A DNA stretch of 64,000 bases from an uncultured Clostridia bacterium (GCA_947589595.1 CANQBV010000004.1:55466-119465); one strand, 5' to 3'; counted from the first letter of the stretch, positions 37,175-47,601 are shown. Notes: generated by a model not told the origin, from the letters alone. Made by a program: numbers and translations.

Positions 37175-39952
37175 TTATTTTTCAATTACATATACCTTCG
37201 CTTCGCAATCGGCTATGCACTTCCAGATCTCCTCATAGAATTCAACGTATTCATCTACAAGGCCCTTGTACTTTGCATCGAAATTATCGTACTGAGCGGC
37301 GCGGTAAGTGGTTCTGTTGACACTGTTCAGATAGCGGACTGCGGCGTTGCGGAACACTTCCAGTCTGGGTTCAGCCTGATAGATGGAGCGTTCAGCCGAG
37401 CCATAGTACTGAGACATACTGCTTGCCGTAGCGGTATTGTAGACGTAGACCGTGTTGCCTTGAGCGTCCTTGAGCGTATTGCCGTCTTCGTCAGTAGCGG
37501 CTATCTTCGGCATCATATCCATCGTGTAGCGTTTGTTGGCGTCCGCGGTGCCGTTGATATAGGTGATCATATCCTGGATCAGCCAGCAGGCAATGTAGTA
37601 AACGCTCTTGAATTCATATTCGCCGTAAACAACCGTGCCGTCTGCATAGCGAATGTAGGGACGCATGGAGTAGAAGGTGAAGAAGTCGTCGAAATCATCA
37701 TAAAAACCGGTCACGCTCGCCACATAGGAAGAGCTGCCGTCACGGTTGGTTTCGTAGGGCTTCTGCAGATCGGCAACCGCGGTATGCACGGTGTAAATGC
37801 CGCTGGGCTTGCCGCCCGTTTGGTCGAAACTCATGAACGAATCCGAATCGTTCGGCGTAGCGCTGGCGGCAAAATATTTGTCATTATCGTCGCACAGGTT
37901 GATCCAGCCGGTCAACTGCATCTTCTTGCTGCCGTCTTCATTCAGGACCGGTTTTCCTTCTTCATCCAGCACTTCTTCATAGAGCGGACCGTAGAACTCG
38001 GTGAAGTCCTCGTTGTAGTAAGCAATCTGCTTCATACCGACCGTAAGGTGCTGACGGCGAGCCACTTCCGTGGGTGCTACGAGCACACCGACCTCGGCAA
38101 TTTCTTTGTCGGTTTTCGGAACCGTCACTTTCATGCGGAAGCCCTGGCCTACTTCGTCGTTGATACGGATCTGAGCGCCGTCGAGCGTGGGACGGGCATA
38201 ATCGGCATATTCCTGACCGGACGTGATCCAGATATCATGGATGTAACCCGTGGTGACGGTGTGTTTATCGCTCACGGAATAGTAGTCGGTGACAAAATAG
38301 TCTCTGGAAATGACGTTGTAACCGGAAGAATAGTTGGCCCAATGGAAGTTGTACACACCGAAGGGCATACCGGTGGCAGAGGGATAACGCATGGCATACA
38401 GCGTCTTGGAGTAGTTCCCCGTGCTGCCGCCGCTCAAAGAACCGGGCAGATGCCGGGTATCTCTGGGAAGACCGAACTGGAAGAAATAAATACCGCGGCC
38501 GATGCTGTTCTCAAGCTGGAGCTGGGTATAGAAATTGAACCAATCCGGAACGGCGGTCTTGTCTTCGTTGGGGTTGTAGTTATCATTGACAACCGTCCAG
38601 GGGATCTTCACCTCGTAGGTGGTGGTACCGTAGGTGCCGGAGGAAAGGTCGACGCTTTCTTCCCCGGCGGCAGGATCTTCTTCGTCCGGGCTGACGGCGG
38701 GCTGATTGGCGTGAGTCTGCGCATAGGTCTGATGGGAAATGTTAAAGTAGGTACCGAGCGTGAACACGTCGTTGATGCTGGTCGCGTTCGGGTTGCCGAA
38801 CTTATTGATAATACCAATCTGATACCCGTCCGTATTCACGTTGGTGGCTGCGTTGGTACGGGTACGGACAAGGGTGTTTTTCACGACGCGGGGTGCAGAG
38901 CCGTCAAGCGCCTGGAAAAGATCGATCGAAAACGAGTTCGAAGCGTTCACGATGCCCATCTGAGCAGACTGGTCGACGCCGTAACGGAGGAGGAAATGGT
39001 AAGGCGCTTTCTTGCGATTCGATTCGACCACTTCCCACGCCTGATACAGGTAGGTGGAATCGTAGCGGGCGTAGACCTTGATCTCTTCGGGCAGAATCAC
39101 GTGGTCGGCCTTCATACGGGCGACGGTCGCCGGCTGCGTGGTCGCGCCTTCGCTGGTGATATAGAGCTGATTCGTGTGTATCTGCTTGCCGCCGTTGGTT
39201 GCGGTGCCGAGCCTATAGTAGGTATTCGGCTTGAACTCCGGAGCCGTGCTGCCGGTGACCCTCGAATAGACTTTGGCCATTGTAGTAGCCGACGTATAGC
39301 CGAGCGTGTAGTAGCTTGTGTACTTGGTTTCCCAGTCCTCGGGCTGCGTGGTCAGAAGATCGTAGCCATACACCGGGTCGCCGGAGGAATTGTAGATCAG
39401 GCAGTCGGTCAGGCAGTTCTTGTTCCAGTTCTCCGTCGTATAATTCTTCGGCGGATAGGCTCTGGTAAAGGCGCCGGTATCTTCTCTGAAGTAGTAGTAG
39501 CTGGTCGTAGCCGACCACGTGGTCGCCTTTACATAGGTGGTGATAACGTAGCCGCTGTCCGTGGTGGTTTCGATCGAGGAGATCGAATTCCAGACCTCCT
39601 GGGGAGAGTCCGGGGTGGGATAGCAGTAGTAGTTACCGGCGTTATCGCCGTCGGTGCGCATTTTATATTCCGGGCGGAGCTTGAAATTCTCCTCGTAGAC
39701 TTCATTGCCGGAAGTCACGCAGTAGCGGATCGAGTAGGTTGCAACCGGTTCGCCGTAGTTGTCGGACTCTCTGACGTAGCCGTCAATTTTGGGAGCGGCG
39801 TTTCCTTTGGTAATTTCGTAAACATAGTTATGCTTTTGGCCGAAATCCTTCCACGCCATGGTCGGCGGGACGTAGGGAACGGCAGAAGGATAGAGAGTTG
39901 CCAAAGACGCAACCATCGCAATACAGAGTATAAATGCGAAAATTCTCTTCAT
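37175..39952 (-). CDS. Large secreted protein (about 925 aa) with CBM9/DOMON-like segments, function unknown
   Basis: Signal peptide MKRIFAFILCIAMVASLATLYPSAVP; APKIDGYVRESDNYGE and EIKVYARYDSTYLYQAWEV; start re-assigned. Confidence 0.8.
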   Translation of the reverse strand: MKRIFAFILCIAMVASLATLYPSAVPYVPPTMAWKDFGQKHNYVYEITKGNAAPKIDGYVRESDNYGEPVATYSIRYCVTSGNEVYEENFKLRPEYKMRTDGDNAGNYYCYPTPDSPQEVWNSISSIETTTDSGYVITTYVKATTWSATTSYYYFREDTGAFTRAYPPKNYTTENWNKNCLTDCLIYNSSGDPVYGYDLLTTQPEDWETKYTSYYTLGYTSATTMAKVYSRVTGSTAPEFKPNTYYRLGTATNGGKQIHTNQLYITSEGATTQPATVARMKADHVILPEEIKVYARYDSTYLYQAWEVVESNRKKAPYHFLLRYGVDQSAQMGIVNASNSFSIDLFQALDGSAPRVVKNTLVRTRTNAATNVNTDGYQIGIINKFGNPNATSINDVFTLGTYFNISHQTYAQTHANQPAVSPDEEDPAAGEESVDLSSGTYGTTTYEVKIPWTVVNDNYNPNEDKTAVPDWFNFYTQLQLENSIGRGIYFFQFGLPRDTRHLPGSLSGGSTGNYSKTLYAMRYPSATGMPFGVYNFHWANYSSGYNVISRDYFVTDYYSVSDKHTVTTGYIHDIWITSGQEYADYARPTLDGAQIRINDEVGQGFRMKVTVPKTDKEIAEVGVLVAPTEVARRQHLTVGMKQIAYYNEDFTEFYGPLYEEVLDEEGKPVLNEDGSKKMQLTGWINLCDDNDKYFAASATPNDSDSFMSFDQTGGKPSGIYTVHTAVADLQKPYETNRDGSSSYVASVTGFYDDFDDFFTFYSMRPYIRYADGTVVYGEYEFKSVYYIACWLIQDMITYINGTADANKRYTMDMMPKIAATDEDGNTLKDAQGNTVYVYNTATASSMSQYYGSAERSIYQAEPRLEVFRNAAVRYLNSVNRTTYRAAQYDNFDAKYKGLVDEYVEFYEEIWKCIADCEAKVYVIEK

Positions 39953-40015
39953 GTGCTCAAACCTTTCTTTCGTAAAAATGGGCATAGATGGCTCCAAGCC
40001 TATTGTACCTTATTC

Positions 40016-40043
40016 ATTATACCACAAGTTTAAGAAAAAGCAA
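40016..40043 (-). promoter_or_regulatory. Promoter of large secreted protein
   Basis: Minus strand TTGCTT-16-TATAAT. Confidence 0.7.
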
Positions 40044-40137
40044 GGGATTTTCCGTATATTTTCCAACACTTTTCTTGGTAATTTTTCATAAAAAAATGGG
40101 AAAGAGAAGGAAAGAATTTCTTCTCTTTCCCTCTCTT

Positions 40138-41520
40138 TCAGGACAGCGGAATGCCGAGAATGCGGCAGGCAATGGCGAAATACAAAAGCACGCTGCAGGC
40201 GTCCACAACGGTGGTGATCAGCGGCGCCGCCATGATCGCCGGATCCAGCCGGCATTTTTTGGCCAGCATGGGCAGGGCGCAGCCGAGCGTTTTGGCCAGC
40301 ATCACCACAAAGATCAGGGTAAGGCTGGTGATCAGCGCCAGACGAAAAGTTTCTACCTGGCCGTTGTTTGAATAGAAAAGATAGACCCGGCCGAAATTGA
40401 CCGCCGCCAGCACCAGCCCCACCAAAAGGGCAATGCGAATCTCGCGCAGCCACACGCGCAGAAAATCCCGGGGCTTCATTTCCCCCAGCGCCAGGCCGCG
40501 GATTACCATGGTCGAGGCCTGGGAGCCGCAGTTGCCGCCGGTATCCATGAGCATGGGGATCATGGCGACCAAAATAGGGAGCGCGGCGAACGCGGTTTCA
40601 TAGCGGGTGAGAATCGCGCCGGTCAGCGTGGCGGAGACCATCAGTACCAAAAGCCAGAGAATGCGGTTTTTGGCGTGCGTGAAAATCCCGGTTTCAAAAT
40701 AGCCCTTTTCGCTGGGACTGATCGCGGCCATTTTTTCAAAGTCTTCGGTGTTTTCCTCCTGCATGACGCTCATGGCGTCGTCAAAGGTGACGATCCCCAC
40801 GAGCCGCCCTTCCCCGTCAATGACGGGCAAGGCAAGAAAGCCGTATTTTTCAAAGGCGCGCGCGACTTCTTCCTTGTCGTCCCCGGTATAGACCGTGACG
40901 ACGTTGGTTTCCATGATTTCTTCGACCGGCGTATCGCCGTCGGCAAACAGCAGATCCTTAACGGCCACCACGCCCAAAAGCCGGCGCGAAGCGTCGATGA
41001 CGTAGCAGGTGTATACGGTTTCCTTATCGGGGCCGGTGCGGCGAATCTGTTCAAAGCTTTCCCGCACGGTCAAGTGCTTTTTCAGATCCACAAATTCCGT
41101 GGTCATCATACTGCCGGCGCAATCCTTGGGGAAGCGAAGAATGGTGTTGATATCCTTGCGGGTTTCGGGATCCGCGTTTTTTAAGATCCGTTTGACGACG
41201 CCGGCGGGCATTTCTTCCAGAAGATCCACCATGTCGTCCACAAAAAGCTCATCCAGTAGGGGCTTCAGTTCCCGGTCGGAAAAGGCGGCGATGAGCGTTT
41301 CCTGCCGTTCGGCGGAAAGCTCTACCAGAACCTGGGCCGCTTCATCCTTCGGCAGCAGGCGGAAAACGGCTGCCGCCGCCTCAATGGGCATTTCGCCGAT
41401 CACCAGCGCCGCGTCCGGCGCGGGAATTGCGGAAAAAAGGCCTTTGACCTCGGCAAATTGCTTCTGCGCCAGTTTTTCCTCGGCCTGCCGGCGCAGCTCG
41501 ATGATTTCTACTTCTGTCAT
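40138..41520 (-). CDS. mgtE: Magnesium transporter MgtE
   Basis: MgtE N domain, CBS pair, C-terminal TM region (MIPMLMDTGGNCGSQASTMVIRGLALGE). Confidence 0.96.
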   Translation of the reverse strand: MTEVEIIELRRQAEEKLAQKQFAEVKGLFSAIPAPDAALVIGEMPIEAAAAVFRLLPKDEAAQVLVELSAERQETLIAAFSDRELKPLLDELFVDDMVDLLEEMPAGVVKRILKNADPETRKDINTILRFPKDCAGSMMTTEFVDLKKHLTVRESFEQIRRTGPDKETVYTCYVIDASRRLLGVVAVKDLLFADGDTPVEEIMETNVVTVYTGDDKEEVARAFEKYGFLALPVIDGEGRLVGIVTFDDAMSVMQEENTEDFEKMAAISPSEKGYFETGIFTHAKNRILWLLVLMVSATLTGAILTRYETAFAALPILVAMIPMLMDTGGNCGSQASTMVIRGLALGEMKPRDFLRVWLREIRIALLVGLVLAAVNFGRVYLFYSNNGQVETFRLALITSLTLIFVVMLAKTLGCALPMLAKKCRLDPAIMAAPLITTVVDACSVLLYFAIACRILGIPLS

Positions 41521-41547
41521 ATTTCCTCCTTTCCGCCGGGCGGCTTT

Positions 41548-43497
41548 TTAATTCGTCACGATCATCGGCACTATCATCGGACGGCGGCGGGTTTTGGCGA
41601 ACAGAAATTTTGCCGTATCGTCCCGGAGTCGGTTTTTCACCGTATTCAGATCCAGCCCTTTCTCCAGGTTCTTAATGATCGAATCCGTGGCGATCTTCCC
41701 GATCTGGCTGATCAGATCTTCGTTTTCCTTGACGTAGACAAACCCGCGCGTAGCGATCTGCGGTGCGGAAAGCAGCAGTTTTTCATTGGCGTCGATCAAT
41801 GCCACGATGGTGATGATCCCCTCCTCCGCCAACAGCTTGCGGTCGCGCAGAACGGCGCTGCGCACGTCGCCCACGCCCAGTCCATCCACCAAAAGCCGGC
41901 CGGAGGGAACCGTACCGGTGAATTTTGCTTGCTGACCGTTTGCGGAAATTTCCAGCACCTTGCCGATTTCGGAAATAAAGATGTTTTCGTGCGGAATGCC
42001 GGCGTATTCCGCCAGCGCCGCGTTGCGGGCAAGGTGTTTATGTTCGCCGTGCACCGGCACGAAAAAGCGGGGCTTGGTGAGCGCGATGATCATTTTGATC
42101 TCTTCCTGGCAGGCGTGCCCGGAAACGTGCACCTCGGCGATCTGGTCGTACACCACGGAAACGTGCCGCTTGGAAAGCTCGTTGATGATATCGTTGATCG
42201 CTTTTTCGTTACCGGGGATCGGGTGGGACGAAAGCACCACCATGTCGTCCGGACCGAGGCGCACCTTATCGTGCGAGCCAAACGCCATGCGCGAGAGTGC
42301 GCTCATGGCTTCGCCCTGGCTGCCGGTGGTGATGAGCGTCAACTGTTCGGGCTTGAATTTACGGATCTCCTCCGGCGAAATCAGCGCGCCTTCGGGAATG
42401 CGCATATAGCCGAGCTTGGAGGCGGTGGCGACGATATTGATCATGCTTCTGCCCAAAATGCACACCACGCGCCCACGTTTGACACTGGCGTCGATGATCT
42501 GCTGGACGCGGTGGATATTCGAAGAAAAGGTCGCCACGATCACGCGGTGATGGTTGTTGTCGAAGATCTGTTCAAAGGAAGTGCCCACCGTGCGCTCGCT
42601 GGGGGTAAAGCCGGGGCGTTCGCAGTTGGTGGATTCACAGAACAGCGCCGTCACGCCCTCCCGTCCCAGTTCACCGAAACGAGTCAGATCGGTCATTTCT
42701 CCGTCGATGGGGGTGGAGTCAATTTTAAAATCGCCGGTAAAGACCAAAATCCCGCAGGGGGAATAAACGGCAAACGCCACGGCGTCGGCAATGGAATGGT
42801 TCACCGAAATCGCTTCCACGTCGAAAGCGCCGATCTTCACGGTTTCTCCGGGCGCGATCACGTGCAGCTCCGCTTTTTTGTCCAGCTCAAATTCCATGAG
42901 CTTGTTTTCCACAATGCCGAGGGTCAATTTCGTGCCGTAGATGGGCACGTTCAGCTTGCGCAGAATATAGGGAATGGCGCCGATGTGATCCTCATGCCCG
43001 TGCGTGACGAAAATGCCCTTGACTTTGCGGGCGTTTTCTTCCAGATAGGTCGTATCCGGGATCACCAGATCGATGCCGAACATATCGTCATCGGGAAAGC
43101 CCAGGCCGCAGTCGATAACAAGGATCTCGCCGCCGCTTTCAATGGCGGTCATGTTCTTACCGATCTCCCCCAGCCCGCCCAGCGGAATGATCCGCACCGG
43201 CGCGGCGGGCGTTCTCTTTTGGGTTTTCGCGGCAGGCTTTCCCGCGGCAGGTGTTTTTTCTTTCGTTTTGGCCTGCGTTTTTTTGGCAGGCGCCGTTTTC
43301 TTTGCCTGAGGTTTCTTTTTGCCCTCATTGCGGGACGCGTCTTTCGGAGCGCGCCCGGTTTTTTTTCTTTCTTCTCTCATAGCGAGAATCTCCTCTTCCG
43401 GCGTTCTTTTCCCCTTGCGGGCAAACAGAAAGCTGCTTTTCTTTTCGGGAGTATGTAGGGGGGATTTATTTTCCCCCAATGCCTTTTTCGATTTCAT
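41548..43497 (-). CDS. rnj: Ribonuclease J with basic low-complexity N-terminal extension
   Basis: RIIPLGGLGEIGKNMT, HGHEDHIGAIPY, PVHGEHKHL. Confidence 0.94.
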   Translation of the reverse strand: MKSKKALGENKSPLHTPEKKSSFLFARKGKRTPEEEILAMREERKKTGRAPKDASRNEGKKKPQAKKTAPAKKTQAKTKEKTPAAGKPAAKTQKRTPAAPVRIIPLGGLGEIGKNMTAIESGGEILVIDCGLGFPDDDMFGIDLVIPDTTYLEENARKVKGIFVTHGHEDHIGAIPYILRKLNVPIYGTKLTLGIVENKLMEFELDKKAELHVIAPGETVKIGAFDVEAISVNHSIADAVAFAVYSPCGILVFTGDFKIDSTPIDGEMTDLTRFGELGREGVTALFCESTNCERPGFTPSERTVGTSFEQIFDNNHHRVIVATFSSNIHRVQQIIDASVKRGRVVCILGRSMINIVATASKLGYMRIPEGALISPEEIRKFKPEQLTLITTGSQGEAMSALSRMAFGSHDKVRLGPDDMVVLSSHPIPGNEKAINDIINELSKRHVSVVYDQIAEVHVSGHACQEEIKMIIALTKPRFFVPVHGEHKHLARNAALAEYAGIPHENIFISEIGKVLEISANGQQAKFTGTVPSGRLLVDGLGVGDVRSAVLRDRKLLAEEGIITIVALIDANEKLLLSAPQIATRGFVYVKENEDLISQIGKIATDSIIKNLEKGLDLNTVKNRLRDDTAKFLFAKTRRRPMIVPMIVTN

Positions 43498-45679
43498 TCA
43501 ATTTTCCTCTGATCTCAAATGCCTGATCCAAAGCGGCTTCGAATTTGGTCGCTTCGGAAAGTATTTTAATGCCGAAATATCCCGGCAGGATCCGAACGTT
43601 TTCATTTTCAAAGGAAAGCGCGGTTCGGATCATACCGGCGCGGTTTTCCTCCTGCGGAAGATAGAAAAGAGACGTTTGGAACCATACGGGAACGTTTCTG
43701 ATTTTTTCTCTGATTTTGTCCACGTGCACAAGATCCAGTCCATTCAGCACCTGGGCGGCAAGGAAAGCGCTGTCCCAGAAAAGGCGCGCTTCCCGGCCGG
43801 CCTCCTGTCGAGCTTCGTTTTCCTCCTTTGTTGTGTGGGAAAGGGAAAAGCGGTGGAGCACAGCGCCCCGCTTTTCCAGCTCGCGGCACAGAAAGGGGCT
43901 TTCCTTCGTGGGGATATAGAACTGCTTTTTCCCCGATTCCTGCTGCCCCAAAAGCGCAAACAGCTTGGCGCGCTCGGTGTCCAGGAGCCGTACCCCGCGG
44001 GAAAAGAGCTTCATGCCGCCCTCGAACACTTCCAGATGAACGTCGTCTTCTCTGGTTCCATGATATGCCCGGACGCCGCTCTTTATGGCTGCTTTTTCCA
44101 AAAGGCAGGCATGAAAAGACGGCCGAATCGATACCGCGCCCGTTTTTTTCTTGCCGATCTCCTGCGAAAGCGCTTCGATATACTGCTCCTCCAGGTCCGC
44201 TACCTGCCAGAGAAACCCCTCTTTTTCCTGCTTTTTCCCCTCGCGGGAGAGCGAAATCGTCGTCTCGCGCAAAAAGGGCAGCGAATCCTTTTCGAAGCCA
44301 AAGAAATACGCTTTGCCGCAGCGCGATTCCACAAAGAAGCACGGGCAGGCAAACTGCATGGCGGCAAACGACGCCATGGCGCCGCTTCCCTCTCCGAAAG
44401 AAAGCACCTCGCCGCCGGCGGCGACGGCCCCGCTTTCAAACAGCGCGGCAAACCGCCGGGCGGCGGCGTCGCCGGCGCGCGCCACCACGCCGATCTTTCC
44501 CTTGAAAAAGGCGGCGGAACGAGCCGCCAGCTCCATCACGCGCTCCTCTTCCAATCCTTCTTCTCCGAAAAAGGTTCCGCCTTCGGTAAAGGCGATCTCC
44601 TGAGAAGAAAATCCGGCTGTCGCCGGTATCACCTCCCGGGGAGCAACACGGGCGTTTTCCGGCAGACACGCACCCTTTTCCAGCCGGGCGCCGGCGCCGA
44701 TCACACTGCCGGGCAGCACCACGCTCTGCGAAGAGAGGGTCGCGTTTTCGCAAACGATCGCCCCTTTGACGACCGCCCCTTCCCCGATTTTCGCATCTTC
44801 CATAATCACGGAATCGGAAAGCTGGGCGTTCTTGGCAATTTTTGCGCGCGGGGAAAGAATATTGTTTTGATATAACACGGCGCCCTCTTCCACCGAAGCG
44901 CCGTCAGAGATAAAGTGATATCCCTCGGAAGAAAGAACTTTTCTGCCCTCCCGGGGAAAATAGGTTTTGGCCTTGCCCGAAAGCATATCGTAATTGCAGC
45001 GATACAGGGTGGAAATTTTCCCGATATCGCACCAATAGCCTTCGGCCTTATAGCCAAACAGAGAAAAACCCCTCTGCAGAAGATCGGGGAAAAGATCCTT
45101 GGCAAAATCGAACTTTTTGCCCTGCGGGATCTCTTTTAAAACACGCGGAGAAACGAGGTAGGTGCCGGTATTCACCAAATCGGAAAAGGTTTCCGACCAA
45201 TCGGGCTTTTCCGAAAAAGCAAAGATCCGCTCCAGCGAATCCGCCAGCACCACGCCGTATTCCAACGGCGTTTTTACGCTGGACAGCACAATGGTGACGT
45301 CCGCGCCCTTTTCCCGGTGGAACGCCGCCGCACGCGTTAAATCGAAATCGCAGATGCTGTCCCCCGCGATGACAAGGAAAAATTCCTCGTCCTTTAATTC
45401 TTTTTCCAGTAATTTCACACCGCCGGCCGTGCCGAGCGGTTCTTTTTCTTCCGAATAGGCAAGGCTCAGCCCAAAAGCGGAGCTGCCGTAGCGCGAGCGG
45501 ATCTGCTCGGCCAGATAGTGGGTGGTCAAATACGCTTTGTCATAGCCGTGGTGCGCCAGAAGCGAGAGAATATAATCCATCACCGGTCTTGCCAACACCG
45601 GCACCAGGGGCTTTGGGCGCGTATCGGTAATCGGGCGAAGCCGCTCGCCGCGGCCGCCTGCTAAAACGACTGCTTTCAT
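43466..45679 (-). CDS. NDP-sugar pyrophosphorylase/GMPP-like protein with LbH and degenerate phosphohexomutase-like C-terminal region
   Basis: MKAVVLAGGRGERLRPITDTRPKPLVPV nucleotidyltransferase signature; long C-terminal extension. Confidence 0.88.
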   Translation of the reverse strand: MKAVVLAGGRGERLRPITDTRPKPLVPVLARPVMDYILSLLAHHGYDKAYLTTHYLAEQIRSRYGSSAFGLSLAYSEEKEPLGTAGGVKLLEKELKDEEFFLVIAGDSICDFDLTRAAAFHREKGADVTIVLSSVKTPLEYGVVLADSLERIFAFSEKPDWSETFSDLVNTGTYLVSPRVLKEIPQGKKFDFAKDLFPDLLQRGFSLFGYKAEGYWCDIGKISTLYRCNYDMLSGKAKTYFPREGRKVLSSEGYHFISDGASVEEGAVLYQNNILSPRAKIAKNAQLSDSVIMEDAKIGEGAVVKGAIVCENATLSSQSVVLPGSVIGAGARLEKGACLPENARVAPREVIPATAGFSSQEIAFTEGGTFFGEEGLEEERVMELAARSAAFFKGKIGVVARAGDAAARRFAALFESGAVAAGGEVLSFGEGSGAMASFAAMQFACPCFFVESRCGKAYFFGFEKDSLPFLRETTISLSREGKKQEKEGFLWQVADLEEQYIEALSQEIGKKKTGAVSIRPSFHACLLEKAAIKSGVRAYHGTREDDVHLEVFEGGMKLFSRGVRLLDTERAKLFALLGQQESGKKQFYIPTKESPFLCRELEKRGAVLHRFSLSHTTKEENEARQEAGREARLFWDSAFLAAQVLNGLDLVHVDKIREKIRNVPVWFQTSLFYLPQEENRAGMIRTALSFENENVRILPGYFGIKILSEATKFEAALDQAFEIRGKLNEIEKGIGGK

Positions 45680-45745
45680 TTCCGTTTCCTCCGAAAAAAA
45701 TATATTTTTATTTTTTCCGTGGAAACGAACCCCTATTCTGTTCTT

Positions 45746-46639
45746 TTAAAATTCTTTGAGTTTGCGGATCTTCATGCCCTCTGCATCGGGGCGCGCTTCT
45801 CCGAGCGCAAAAAAGCCCGCGCTGTCCGAAAGCCGCAGCCTTTCGCCCTCGTAAAACGCCATGCCGGGCGCGCATTTTTTTGCAAAAACGGCACAGCCGT
45901 TGCGAATGAGCCTGGCAAAAAAATCCGCCAGTACCACTTCCCGGTGCTCGGCAAAAAGCGCCTCTGTCGGGATCAGCTTTTCTTCCCGTTCTTCGGGGGT
46001 CATTTTTTCCAGTTCGGAAAGCGAAACCGCGTTTTCCAGCCCGAAAGCGCCGCTTTGGCAGCGCTCCAGAGCACTCATGGCGCCGAGCGCGCCGCAGCTT
46101 TTGCATAAATCGCAGATCAAGGTGCGGATATAGGTACCCTTGGAGCAGCGCACCCAAATTTCCGCTTCTCCGCCGGAAAACGAAAGCAGCCGGATTTCTT
46201 CCACCCGCACTCTCCGCGCTTCACGGGGAATCACTTTGCCCTCGCGGGCATATTCATAGAGCTTTTTGCCGCCCACCTTCAGCGCCGAGTACATGGGCGG
46301 CACCTGGTCATAGTTCTGCGGGAACGCGGCGATCGCGCTTTCAAACGCCTCCCGAGAGGGGAGAGCATTGCTTTCCTTAAGCGGTTTTCCCCAGATATCT
46401 TCCGTGTCAAAGGCCGTACCAAAGCGCAGCGAGGCGCGGTAGACCTTTTCACCGGCGGTCACAAATTCGCTTGCCTTGACGGCGCTTCCGACCAAAATCG
46501 GCAAAACGCCGGTCGCCTGCGGATCGAGCGTGCCGGTGTGACCTGCTTTTTTGGTGCCGTACAGGCGGCGGACTTTGTCCACCGCGTCGTGCGAGGTCAT
46601 GCCGGCGGGTTTTCTGAGATTCAGAACGCCGCTTTTCAA
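45746..46639 (-). CDS. truB: tRNA pseudouridine(55) synthase
   Basis: GHTGTLDPQATGVLPI, GTYIRTLI. Confidence 0.96.
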   Translation of the reverse strand: MKSGVLNLRKPAGMTSHDAVDKVRRLYGTKKAGHTGTLDPQATGVLPILVGSAVKASEFVTAGEKVYRASLRFGTAFDTEDIWGKPLKESNALPSREAFESAIAAFPQNYDQVPPMYSALKVGGKKLYEYAREGKVIPREARRVRVEEIRLLSFSGGEAEIWVRCSKGTYIRTLICDLCKSCGALGAMSALERCQSGAFGLENAVSLSELEKMTPEEREEKLIPTEALFAEHREVVLADFFARLIRNGCAVFAKKCAPGMAFYEGERLRLSDSAGFFALGEARPDAEGMKIRKLKEF

Positions 46640-47601
46640 GAAAGTCTCCTTGTAATTTCGGCGCGCAGCTTTTGTCTGGTATCTGCAAGCGGCCCGGGCA
46701 GCGAGCAGCCGGCCGCCGCTTTATGTCCGCCGCCGCCGAATACGGCGCAGAAAGAGGCGGCGTCAAAGCTTTCCTCACTGCGAACGGACACTTTAAAGAG
46801 GTTTTCTTCTTTTTGCTTGATCACAACCGCCACCTCGACGCCTTCGATCTGGCGGATGACGTTGATCATGCCGTCCAGCTCCGGCAAAGCGGCGTTTAAG
46901 CCCGCCATATCCTGCAGAGTCACGGCAAGATAAGCGGCCCTGCCGCCGTTTTCGAGCTGTACGTTTTCGATCGCCCAGGCTTCCAGTCCAAGCTTTTTTT
47001 TGGATTTGGTTTCAAACAGGCATTTATTGATGCGGTAAAAATCGCCCTTACCGGCAAAGCGCGACAGAAACGCGGCCGCCAGAAAGGTGTTTTCATTGGT
47101 GTTGGAATAGCGAAAGCACCCGGTATCGGTCGCGACTGCGGTATATAAAGCCGAAGCCAGATACGCGTCCATCTCCACACCGAGCGCGCGGAGGAGCTCC
47201 AGCACGATCTCGCCGCAGCTGGCGCTTTCGGCATCCACAAATTTCAGCGGCGCCGACACAGAATTGACGCGGTGGTGGTCGATCGCAATATCGATCCGCC
47301 CGTCAAAATCCGCCGTTCCCAAAAGCTCGGGCGACGCGACGTCCACCGTAATAAAATGGCGCGCCGAAAAAGGGCAAAGCTCGTCTTCCCCGGCGGTGAT
47401 ATAGGCAAAATCCGCGCCGATCGGGTCTTTGCAGAAAGCGCGCGCTTTTTTCCCCATTTTACGCAGGCCATACGCCAGCCCATAGGCGGAACCGACCGCA
47501 TCGCCGTCGGGATTCTGGTGGCACGCCACGATAATTTCGTCAAACTCCGGTTCCCGGATCCGGTTCAGAATCGGTTCAAGCTTCATCGGTTTTTGATTCA
47601 T
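46636..47601 (-). CDS. nrnA: DHH/DHHA1 oligoribonuclease/pAp phosphatase
   Basis: CHQNPDGDAVGSAYGL, AIDHHRVN, GGGHKAAAG. Confidence 0.94.
   Translation of the reverse strand: MNQKPMKLEPILNRIREPEFDEIIVACHQNPDGDAVGSAYGLAYGLRKMGKKARAFCKDPIGADFAYITAGEDELCPFSARHFITVDVASPELLGTADFDGRIDIAIDHHRVNSVSAPLKFVDAESASCGEIVLELLRALGVEMDAYLASALYTAVATDTGCFRYSNTNENTFLAAAFLSRFAGKGDFYRINKCLFETKSKKKLGLEAWAIENVQLENGGRAAYLAVTLQDMAGLNAALPELDGMINVIRQIEGVEVAVVIKQKEENLFKVSVRSEESFDAASFCAVFGGGGHKAAAGCSLPGPLADTRQKLRAEITRRLS

Noticed and set aside
37079-40033. 984-aa + strand ORF
   Set aside because: Exact antisense of the signal-peptide-bearing gene; codon-bias shadow ORF with implausible composition. Used only as evidence of codon bias.
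41458-43458. 666-aa + strand ORF opposite RNase J
   Set aside because: Antisense shadow; no SD or recognised domain, and RNase J is unmistakable.
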